Source: JBDXHU01 sp039989475 (GTDB lineage: Bacteria > Pseudomonadota > Gammaproteobacteria > Pseudomonadales > Halieaceae). Taken from it: 64,000 bases of DNA. The position numbers and the translations under genes are program-made. Location: assembly GCA_039989475.1 (NCBI GenBank), contig JBDXHU010000009.1, forward strand, positions 62,001-126,000, written 5' to 3'. Under the pieces are notes generated by a model. That model saw only the letters and a list, made by a program, of their open reading frames with translations. It had not been told where the DNA came from and did not search any database. This document shows positions 25,798 through 32,895 of this stretch, one piece after another. Within the stretch, counting starts at the first letter, position 1. Each line of letters opens with the position of its first letter.

Positions 25798-27630
25798 TCA
25801 AATCCAAAGCCTCAGGGGCAACATTCTTACTGCAATGAGTACCGCACACCACTGCAATACAAAGACTGCAGCTAACCCATGGATCATATTCATGCGTGAC
25901 TCGCTCCACATCATCTTGGCCCGAATAATCGTCAATAGCATTCCGATAGGTAGCAGCAACGTGACGGCCGCGAGCAATACGCTTGCAAGAGTAAGATCGC
26001 CAAGAGCCATGAACGACTGAGTCAGAAAGAATGGAATGGGGACGAACAGCAGAACCAACGCGACGAATGCTGGGGCCTCTGGTCGGCTCAACATACCGGT
26101 GCGGTAGCGGACGATCGATACAACGCCAGATAAGAATATCCAGATGATCCCACCCAATCCCAGGAGAACACTAGTCCAGTGCGAGACGAGATATGCGGTC
26201 GAAACTTTCTCATATGTCTTAAATCCATCACTAATCAGATACTCACCGTCTTTGCCTTGAAGAAAAACATGGGATGAGGTTTCGCGATCGTTGGCTGAAT
26301 ATATTCGACCTCCTGCCGGCCGCAATCGGCGAGGGCTCTGTTGCAACGATGTCATTGTGAGAAAACTGCCATCTGCAGATATCTTTATGGCACCAAACAT
26401 ATTGTCGAGATACTCGAATGCCTGGAAGCGATTCGGACTCAGAATATATCGACCATGCCACCTTGCAATATCGAGCGCTGGTTCGACGGTCCGCGGGGGC
26501 GATGCTTCGGCAACTCCAAGTGCACCAATCAACAGGCTATCGATGCGGCCATAGTCTGCGGTCTCACTATCCGTGTTAACACTGTATGTGAAGGCTTTGT
26601 TTTCGTCCGGGAAAACACAGAGCATTGCGACGAACCCTCCGATATTGCCACCGTGGCAAAAAGCAATCACCCCATGTCGATCGCGACGTCCCAAACCGAG
26701 AGCGTACCCCGCAACAAGGCCGCTATTCGCTGCCTCCGTCCCCGAAGGCTGGCCACGAGAGCGCATCAGCTCTTTGTTTATGAATTGTTGATCGCCAATT
26801 ACTCCGTCATTCAGCAGAAACTGTGCGAATCGAGCGAGATCGCCCGCGGTGCTTGTGAACTGGCCGGCGGGTCTCAGGAACATCGGGCTTGCGGCATACC
26901 GCGAACCGTCATCAACATGCCCCCACGCGAGCATCAGATCGGCGCTTTCACCCTCCTGCGTCGTATATCCAAAGGTGCTGTCGTTCATCACAAGTGGAGC
27001 AAGAATCCGTTCGTCAAGGTAAGTCTCATAACGACCGCCAACGACAGATTCGATAATCATCCCGACTAGTGTGTAGCCCATATTGGAATAAGAAAACCGA
27101 GCGCCCGGCCGCGACCGGAGGCGCAGCTGAGCTTCCTGGTCAGGGAATGCCGCAATGAGCGCAGCTTCCGGTTTTGCCCGCTCACTGAACATTTGCCACA
27201 GACGCGCGTCGTCCAGCCCCGACGTGTGATCGAGAAGATGCCGAACCGTGACGTCGGCGACCGCATTCCATGGATTGTCGAAGGATATGTTAGGTAGATA
27301 TCTTGAAGCCGGTGCGTCAAGTTCAACCATCCCTTCTGTCGCTAGTCTAAGTACGCCTATTGCCAACAGACTTTTTGTCAATGAGCCAACATGAAATCGA
27401 GTGTCAATTGTAAACCTGGTTTGGAACCGGTTGTCCCGCATGCCAATCGCACCGAGACTCACCTCGCCATTTTCGCCGACTAATGACCAAGCGACACCAG
27501 AAAGGCCTTCTTCATTTAAAATTGTCTCGAGATTGCTTTGCAGATCGAGTTCAGCGGCTCGGCAATTAAAGGCCAATAGGACTGCAATTGTTGCTACAGC
27601 GGCCAAACAAGTATTTTGCGCCGGTCTCAT
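25798..27630 (-). CDS. Membrane-anchored serine hydrolase (beta-lactamase / PBP-like fold)
   Basis: The protein has 610 residues. A signal peptide (~1-25) is followed by a class C beta-lactamase-like domain (30-~390). SLTK (Ser 83, Lys 86) is the nucleophile motif, YSNMGY matches the YxN motif and CHGGNIGGF the HxG motif. A ~100-residue linker domain precedes four hydrophobic helices at ~490-610. Family members act as esterases, D-amino-acid peptidases or penicillin-binding-like proteins. The C-terminal multi-helix domain would hold the catalytic domain on the periplasmic face. Base composition is lower in GC than in the flanking core genes, in keeping with accessory DNA. Confidence 0.86.
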   Translation of the reverse strand: MRPAQNTCLAAVATIAVLLAFNCRAAELDLQSNLETILNEEGLSGVAWSLVGENGEVSLGAIGMRDNRFQTRFTIDTRFHVGSLTKSLLAIGVLRLATEGMVELDAPASRYLPNISFDNPWNAVADVTVRHLLDHTSGLDDARLWQMFSERAKPEAALIAAFPDQEAQLRLRSRPGARFSYSNMGYTLVGMIIESVVGGRYETYLDERILAPLVMNDSTFGYTTQEGESADLMLAWGHVDDGSRYAASPMFLRPAGQFTSTAGDLARFAQFLLNDGVIGDQQFINKELMRSRGQPSGTEAANSGLVAGYALGLGRRDRHGVIAFCHGGNIGGFVAMLCVFPDENKAFTYSVNTDSETADYGRIDSLLIGALGVAEASPPRTVEPALDIARWHGRYILSPNRFQAFEYLDNMFGAIKISADGSFLTMTSLQQSPRRLRPAGGRIYSANDRETSSHVFLQGKDGEYLISDGFKTYEKVSTAYLVSHWTSVLLGLGGIIWIFLSGVVSIVRYRTGMLSRPEAPAFVALVLLFVPIPFFLTQSFMALGDLTLASVLLAAVTLLLPIGMLLTIIRAKMMWSESRMNMIHGLAAVFVLQWCAVLIAVRMLPLRLWI

Positions 27631-27740
27631 TTGTTCATATTCTTCATTAGAAAACGCTAAAGCACGAAAGTCAGAATGTCCGCTGTGGGTCAGTTTCAGC
27701 CCTTTAGCATAGCAGACCGCGATCGGCAGAAAACGGAGGG

Positions 27741-27822
27741 TTAATGGGGTCGGAGTAACTTTTCTCTGAAGAAAAAGCGGTCAATTACCACATTTGCTCC
27801 AAAATCTTACTCTGACCCCAAT
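27741..27822. repeat. Dispersed repeat family A, copy 1
   Basis: This 82-bp element has imperfect inverted ends, ATGGGGTCGGAGTAA and TTACTCTGACCCCAAT. The interior matches copies at 32171 and 38905 almost base for base (CTCTGAAGAAAAAGCGGTCA). It is followed at once by a family B element. The 27631-27872 gap holds only these two repeats. Confidence 0.92.
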
Positions 27823-27828
27823 ATTTCA

Positions 27829-27873
27829 TATCTCGCCAGACTAATGGAGATAAGTGAACTGTCCCCGTACTCC
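27829..27873. repeat. Dispersed repeat family B, copy 1
   Basis: TATCTCGCCAGACTAATGGA then GATAAGTGAACTGTCCCCGT. The inverted pair TATCTC/GAGATA can form a hairpin. It directly abuts the 3' end of the membrane-protein gene at 27873. Confidence 0.88.
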
Positions 27874-28736
27874 TACCTGGGATTATCAATCATTTTTTGG
27901 AGAGCTTCGAAAAAGCGAACATCGCCCTGGTCTTCTGTGGAGAGGTTAATTTGTAGCCAGGCATCCTCTTGGTAAGCATTGACCTGGTAAATGGTGTCAT
28001 TCAGAAAGCTTCCTTCCTGCACCAGTTCGATATTTCGAATTTGTGGAAGAAGCAGTTCGTAGATTTCCAGTTCGCTTTCCTGATTTATGAAATAGGAAAT
28101 AACACGGCGGTTAGTGAGCAGGTTTCCATCCTCCATTATTGATGTCATGCCGGCTGAATAGAAATACTCGATTTCTTCTCCCTCGTCGATAATGCCTTCT
28201 GTCAAAAGGGTTTCTAGCTGGTTCTGGGGTATCTTGTCTCCTGCCAGTACTTGCGTCGAAGGGACGGCGCCTGTCATGGACAGCATCCCAAGAGACAATA
28301 GGGCAATCAGAATGATACCGACTGGAATTCCGATAAATGCGTACCAGCGAGACGGAGCCTTGTAATTCGGGTTCTCCGCTTTTTCCAACCGGTGATACAC
28401 AAAGCTGCCCTGAATGGCTTTGCCAAAGAAATAAAGAAATATCAAGCTGACGGCCAACCCAGGTACGCGGCCCATCGACACTCCCATGATGATTTTCGAA
28501 ATAATGAAATAGACGAAAACCACAATAGCTGCTGCCCTGGACTTTCGATAAACACCGAGTGCACAGACAAGTAAAAACGCCACGTCTATGAAACTTGTCG
28601 AGTCATTGAAGAAGGCAAGGTCGCCGTCTGCGCTTGAATATATCGCGAAGGCTGTAACAAGCAGCGTAAGCACCCCCGAAATCGTCGCAGCAATGGCGCC
28701 GTTCTTCGTGGCCGCTATAGCTTCATTTCTATCCAT
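27873..28736 (-). CDS. Membrane protein of unknown function
   Basis: The protein has 287 residues. Four hydrophobic helices lie in residues ~15-155 (ATISGVLTLLVTAFAIYS, FIDVAFLLVCALGVY, AAIVVFVYFIIS with VSLIFLYFFG, and IPVGIILIALLSLGML), then a soluble ~125-residue C-terminal domain of mixed alpha/beta character (EEIEYFYSAGMTSIMEDGNLLTNRRVISYF). That domain resembles PH-like bacterial 'GRAM/bPH' membrane-associated domains, but I would not name it. It is isolated between repeat clusters, and both ends are bounded by family A/B elements. Confidence 0.7.
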   Translation of the reverse strand: MDRNEAIAATKNGAIAATISGVLTLLVTAFAIYSSADGDLAFFNDSTSFIDVAFLLVCALGVYRKSRAAAIVVFVYFIISKIIMGVSMGRVPGLAVSLIFLYFFGKAIQGSFVYHRLEKAENPNYKAPSRWYAFIGIPVGIILIALLSLGMLSMTGAVPSTQVLAGDKIPQNQLETLLTEGIIDEGEEIEYFYSAGMTSIMEDGNLLTNRRVISYFINQESELEIYELLLPQIRNIELVQEGSFLNDTIYQVNAYQEDAWLQINLSTEDQGDVRFFEALQKMIDNPR

Positions 28737-28775
28737 TTCTATTTACTCGCTTGCCTGATTTATTAACTCTGGAAC

Positions 28776-28792
28776 CTTACTCTGACCCCAAT
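28776..28792. repeat. Half-element of dispersed repeat family A
   Basis: CTTACTCTGACCCCAAT is the right end of family A. It is followed 11 bases on by family B copy 2, the same order and near spacing as in 27741-27873 and 32171-32310. Confidence 0.8.
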
Positions 28793-28803
28793 ATCAATAT
28801 CAC

Positions 28804-28849
28804 TTATCACGCTAGACAAATGGAGATAAGTGAACTGTCCACGTAATCC
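28804..28849. repeat. Dispersed repeat family B, copy 2
   Basis: TTATCACGCTAGACAAATGG then AGATAAGTGAACTGTCCACG. It is the most diverged of the four copies; CGTAATCC is duplicated just after it. Confidence 0.85.
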
Positions 28850-28896
28850 CCGTAATCCCAGACCTATCCAACGCCAGCAATCAAATATTGGTAGTC

Positions 28897-28957
28897 TGTC
28901 CCCTGTCCCCTGTCCCCTGTCCCCTGTCCCCTGTCCCCTGTCCCCTGTCCCCTGTCC
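28897..28957. repeat. Tandem array of the 7-bp unit TGTCCCC
   Basis: Eight full copies and a partial ninth. The array ends one base before the stop codon of the M50 protease gene. CTGTCCCC is the 3' core of dispersed repeat family B, so the array may have grown from a B element end. Confidence 0.95.
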
Positions 28958-28958
28958 C

Positions 28959-31775
28959 TTATTCTCTAAGCTCCGTTGCCATCGCCAAGATCATGTCGTA
29001 GCTGCGGTACTCGATTCCGGATGCGGTTTCCGCTCGAAGCCCGCGCAGACCGCTAACATACTCGTCCAGGTGCAGCATGAACTCACCCTCGCCTGCAGCC
29101 TCGGCCTGCGCCAGCACCGCCTGCGCCTGTGCCAAGTTGCCCTGCGACCAGTAGCTGACCGCTATTTGCAGGCTGTGTTTGTATTCAGAGCCGTCTTCGT
29201 AGAACAGGTATTGATCAACCGAACCCATAAACTCGGTATTCTCGCGATTCGCCCCATAGATCGCGTCAAAGCGAGCCCTGGCCGCGTCCGCATCACCGCG
29301 CAACAGCAACACCCAGGCCGCCTTTGTATCGATGTCAGTGCGGCTGCCCTCTTCGGGAACCAGATTATCGAGAATGTATTGCAGTACCACAGAGGCCTCG
29401 GCGAGGCGATTCTGGCGCACATAGAAATCCGCCAACTCGATTTGGACCGTTAGTTGCGTACCCCAATCTTCCTCCTTCGCCACCTTCACCTGTGAAGCCT
29501 CACGCAAGGCTGCTTCTGCCTGATCGATTTCCCCAAGTGCTTCGCCGAGATAGGCGGCAAGCACCAGACTCTCGTAGAGGCTCAAACTATCACCCAGTCC
29601 CCGCTGTATCCGCAGCGCCTCTGCGTTGTGACGCTGCGATACCAACAGGTCCTGCTCATTCCAGCGCAAGTACTGGGCGTAGCTGTGATGTGCTGCCGCG
29701 GCCGCAGCCGAGCTCTCCCCATCCAGCCGACTGCGCACCTCAATCAGGCGCTGATGCAGCGGTGCCGCATCTCGCTCACCAGCCGGATATAGCGCGGTCA
29801 TAGCCTCCAGCAACTGTGCGTACTCCTCACCCAAATACTGCGCATCCTCGGCCTGCTCCCTGCCGCGATCCAGGTAGTCCAGTGACTGCGCAACGTCGCC
29901 GGCGCTCATGTAATCGTAGCCGGCTGCTGAATATTCGCTAAGCGCTGCGGGCAGGTCCGCGGCCGCGGCAATCTCTGACTCCCAGTCTGTCTCGACGGTA
30001 TAAGGCGACATTGCCTGATAGGCCAGCCCACCCAGGTAGGCGAACGGGAACAACAAGACAAACAGATAGATGGCCAGCGAGCCCGTAACCTCGCGCCAGC
30101 TCGGCTTGATCTGCGCAAGGCGCTCTACCAATTGACGAGCCTGGGGGTATAGAAGGGCGAAGGCACGGCCTTCTTTTATGTTGGCGTGAAGCGCGCGAAA
30201 GACCCGACGGTGTGGCTCATCCCGCCTGCCCGGTAGGCCTTCACCCAGCAAGCGCAAGCTGACTTTCATGTGCCGATACTGCACCGGCACCTGGAATACC
30301 ATCATGAGTGCGAAGATGGTTAGCAAGGGGCCCTTGTCGAACAGCGCCCACAGCGCCAGCATGCCCACGCTGCAAACAAAAAATCCGAACTGCCAGCGCG
30401 GATGGTGATTGAACAAAACTGTGTTCAGCAACTGGCCCCCGTCTAGGGGCATGATGGGCAGCAGGTTAAGGAAGTTAACAACCAGTAGGATCAGCGCCAA
30501 CTCGCCCACCCACTCAACATCCACCCAGTCCCCCTGCCACAGCAGCGCGCCGCCCAGCAATATGCCCGGCACGGGACCCATCAAGCTAACGAAGGCTTTC
30601 TGCCAGGCTCTCGGGTTGTCGGCCTTGCCCAGGGCCGCTGCGCCGAAGAATGGGATAAACAGAATTTGCAGGTCGCGGTAGCCGCACAGATACATGGCAA
30701 GGATATGGCCCATTTCATGAAACAGCACCACGCCAATGAGAATCAGCAGTGACTGCAAAGACCAGGTGATGCCAAAGACCGCACCAAACAACAGGATCGT
30801 GGCGAGCAGTAACAGTGCCTTGGTAGAGCGATTGAGCCGGGAGTTGTCGCGGATCTGGTCGTGGCGCCGGAACGCATCTACCTCCAGTGTGATCATCTGC
30901 GCGTCATCGGGCACCAACCGTTTGACGGGGTCTTGTTTCGTCGCGGCCACCTGCATGGCCTTGAGTCGTTTCTCCCCCTGCATCGATTTGAGGGCCAGGT
31001 CGAGGGCGGCACGAGGACTTAAGCGAGAATACTCGCCCTCCGGCCGCGCCAGTTCCTTGTCACTGAGGAAACGGATGTAAGCGGCGTAGTTATTGTTCAG
31101 CGCCGCAATAAACTGCTGCGGTGACATCGGCGCGGTGTGCGACACGCGCTCCTCAGCCGCCTCGTGACTCGACACGCCCTCGCGGTGGGTGGCGAGTTGC
31201 TCAGACATGGTGAGGGCGAAAGCGTCCTGGGCAGTTAGTGAGGGACTGCCCTCCACCACCGCGTAGGCCTCGCTATTCATGGTCAGAAACAGCACACCAT
31301 CCTGATAAAAGGTGTAGAAGTTCACCCGGTAGGGAAAGGCCTGATCGGGCGTCAGCGAGGCAGTTAAATCGGCGTAGCAATCAAACTCGCGATGATAGTA
31401 GACACTGGCATGCGCGGGGCTCTGGATGCCGGCATTCATATCGGTGACCGTCATGAAATGACGGAGCTCGAAGCCCAACTGCCGCAACTCCGCAGCCCCG
31501 GGAGCCAATGCGGAAAGCATCTCCCTGGGAACCGCCTCCATCTCTACCGCCGACACCTGGGGGGTGCGCAGGCGAAACGACAGGATAAGCAGAAAACGGT
31601 GGACCCGCAGTGCGACCACCAGGAAAATATAAAAGCCAGTGCCGTAGAGTAAATATTCCACGACGATCAACTGCTTCCGCGCACAGCGTCCATTATTATG
31701 CTCACTTCCTACTCCATCCTGGCGTAGCGTCTTGTTGTCCTGCGGCCCATCATTGGCATTATCACTGAAGCCCAA
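28959..31775 (-). CDS. M50-type site-2 metalloprotease fused to TPR-like C-terminal region
   Basis: The protein has up to 938 residues. After an N-terminal hydrophobic segment and a ~250-residue soluble region comes a membrane protease core: zinc motif VVLFHEMGHILAMYL (about residue 351) and the second-site motif LLPIMPLDGGQLLNT (about 441), both intact, amid several membrane helices. One more helix (~575) precedes ~350 residues of helical TPR-like repeats. It probably cleaves a membrane substrate within the bilayer. The listed start is TTG; a GTG at 31661 would begin just before the first helix and is as likely. The substrate and any partner anti-sigma factor are not evident. Confidence 0.8.
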   Translation of the reverse strand: MGFSDNANDGPQDNKTLRQDGVGSEHNNGRCARKQLIVVEYLLYGTGFYIFLVVALRVHRFLLILSFRLRTPQVSAVEMEAVPREMLSALAPGAAELRQLGFELRHFMTVTDMNAGIQSPAHASVYYHREFDCYADLTASLTPDQAFPYRVNFYTFYQDGVLFLTMNSEAYAVVEGSPSLTAQDAFALTMSEQLATHREGVSSHEAAEERVSHTAPMSPQQFIAALNNNYAAYIRFLSDKELARPEGEYSRLSPRAALDLALKSMQGEKRLKAMQVAATKQDPVKRLVPDDAQMITLEVDAFRRHDQIRDNSRLNRSTKALLLLATILLFGAVFGITWSLQSLLILIGVVLFHEMGHILAMYLCGYRDLQILFIPFFGAAALGKADNPRAWQKAFVSLMGPVPGILLGGALLWQGDWVDVEWVGELALILLVVNFLNLLPIMPLDGGQLLNTVLFNHHPRWQFGFFVCSVGMLALWALFDKGPLLTIFALMMVFQVPVQYRHMKVSLRLLGEGLPGRRDEPHRRVFRALHANIKEGRAFALLYPQARQLVERLAQIKPSWREVTGSLAIYLFVLLFPFAYLGGLAYQAMSPYTVETDWESEIAAAADLPAALSEYSAAGYDYMSAGDVAQSLDYLDRGREQAEDAQYLGEEYAQLLEAMTALYPAGERDAAPLHQRLIEVRSRLDGESSAAAAAAHHSYAQYLRWNEQDLLVSQRHNAEALRIQRGLGDSLSLYESLVLAAYLGEALGEIDQAEAALREASQVKVAKEEDWGTQLTVQIELADFYVRQNRLAEASVVLQYILDNLVPEEGSRTDIDTKAAWVLLLRGDADAARARFDAIYGANRENTEFMGSVDQYLFYEDGSEYKHSLQIAVSYWSQGNLAQAQAVLAQAEAAGEGEFMLHLDEYVSGLRGLRAETASGIEYRSYDMILAMATELRE

Positions 31776-31847
31776 ATGCTAACACTAGCAAGCTATTGCA
31801 GTCCGAGCGTCTGCAACAAAGAGTGATGGGGGTCACATAGAAAAGTA

Positions 31848-31874
31848 GGGGAAATTGGGCACAGACCACGATTA
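31848..31874. repeat. Dispersed repeat family C, copy 2
   Basis: GGGGAAATTGGGCACAGACC then ACGATTA, matching 24824-24850. It lies ten bases before the palindrome at 31885. Confidence 0.75.
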
Positions 31875-31884
31875 GGGAAGGTGT

Positions 31885-31950
31885 GGGGTCAGGTCTTTGA
31901 TTTATGGGTAGCGGGTTATTCCTCCGAATCATAAATCAAAGACCTGGCTC
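31885..31950. repeat. Long palindrome with GGGGTCAGGTCTT end
   Basis: Left arm 31885-31906 and right arm 31930-31950 pair over about 18 bases around a 23-base centre. The outer motif equals that of the 23556 palindrome but the inner arm sequence differs, so the two are members of a family with fixed ends and variable cores. Confidence 0.85.
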
Positions 31951-32011
31951 TATACTTGTTCAAAACTTCTGTCGGCACGACACCAATTCTGGTATTCCAG
32001 TTACAGCTCAA

Positions 32012-32057
32012 TTATCTCGCTAGACTAATGGAGATAAGTGAACTGTCCCCGTAATCC
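32012..32057. repeat. Dispersed repeat family B, copy 3
   Basis: TTATCTCGCTAGACTAATGG then AGATAAGTGAACTGTCCCCG. It is separated from family A copy 2 by 113 bases. Confidence 0.9.
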
Positions 32058-32170
32058 TACAGTCCGCGATACGTCGGGGCGTACTTAGTGCCCCATATCC
32101 CTGAAAACCAGCTATACCGCCAGCTTTTGCGAATATATATCTTGCTGCTCGTCCAGTGGGGATAAAAGGG

Positions 32171-32250
32171 TTAATGGGGTCGGAGTAACTTTGCTCTGAA
32201 GAAAAAGCGGTCAATTACCAACCTTGCTCCAAAATCTTACCCTGACCGCT
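32171..32250. repeat. Dispersed repeat family A, copy 2
   Basis: It matches copy 1 over nearly its full length, but the right end has decayed (CCTGACCGCTAA in place of TCTGACCCCAAT). Family B copy 4 follows 14 bases later. Confidence 0.9.
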
Positions 32251-32264
32251 AACTACAGTGACAG

Positions 32265-32310
32265 TTATCTCGCCAGACTAATGGAGATAAGTGAACTGTC
32301 CCCGTAACCC
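32265..32310. repeat. Dispersed repeat family B, copy 4
   Basis: TTATCTCGCCAGACTAATGG then AGATAAGTGAACTGTCCCCG. Here ACAGTTATCTC upstream and GAGATAAGTGAACTGT downstream extend the inverted pairing. Confidence 0.9.
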
Positions 32311-32613
32311 CCGGCGATGAAAAAGCTCGACACCGCAGACATGCGTGGACCGGACTAAATTGCCCGGCCTGCTGGACTAAGTTGCCCACTAAATCCGGTA
32401 TCGGCTGCCCACGGTGCTGGAGTAGATGAGCAGTAAGGTGCTTGTTGGCGATAGAAGTGGGCGCCGAATCATCAAGAAAATCTGTCTAATGGGCTAAAAA
32501 GGCTCTGACCACATCGATATGCTTTCATTTATGCTTGAAGTGTTTAATAGAACTTGCTCCTCACTCCGAAGCTATACGAACAAGTGAATGACATCGAGCG
32601 CCACATCAACTGG

Positions 32614-32886
32614 CTAGAGAGAGTCTTTCGATATCTTCATCAGGCAATAAAGCCAGATCACGAGTAAAGTACCAAGATGGATCAAAGCATACATCACCAG
32701 CGCAGATCGTGGCTGCCCAGTAAATACGAGATATATGTGCCAAATAAGAGCTGCCGGTAATACGAGAACCGCAGGGTATATTGCCCAGTTATCACCGTAC
32801 TGAGAGTGTGGAGAGACCAAGAATGTCCACACGATCAAGAAAAGGGTGAGAAACAGCGGCGCAATTCTTACTAGAGTCCAATCCAT
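32614..32886 (-). CDS. Small three-helix membrane protein, candidate immunity to the RHS tip
   Basis: The protein has 90 residues with three hydrophobic segments (IAPLFLTLFLIVWTFLV, WAIYPAVLVLPAALIWHIYL and ALVMYALIHLGTLLVIWLYC). The ATG follows AAGGAG (32892-32897) by five bases, and this ribosome site overlaps the stop codon of the RHS gene, so the two are translationally coupled. Genes directly after the 3' end of RHS polymorphic toxins usually encode the cognate immunity protein; a membrane location would suit a toxin acting on the envelope. No family recognised; immunity is inferred from position alone. Confidence 0.72.
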   Translation of the reverse strand: MDWTLVRIAPLFLTLFLIVWTFLVSPHSQYGDNWAIYPAVLVLPAALIWHIYLVFTGQPRSALVMYALIHLGTLLVIWLYCLMKISKDSL

Positions 32887-32895
32887 GTTTGCTCC

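Larger units (their letters stand above)
31776..32613. other. 838-bp gene-free stretch packed with repeats
   Basis: It contains family C copy 2, a long palindrome, family B copies 3 and 4 and family A copy 2. Between 32311 and 32613 I see only short phrases such as GGACTAAATTGCCC/GGACTAAGTTGCCC (near 32350-32390) and no convincing gene. A plus-strand reading near 32540-32660 looks vaguely protein-like but has no start or recognisable family. Confidence 0.75.

Noticed and set aside
32020..32214. 64-codon minus-strand frame
   Set aside because: It consists mostly of repeat B copy 3 and repeat A copy 2 and has no ribosome site.
32540..32660. Plus-strand stretch reading like a fragment of a transposase or helical protein
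   Set aside because: No start, too short, and it runs into the oppositely oriented 90-residue gene; likely chance.
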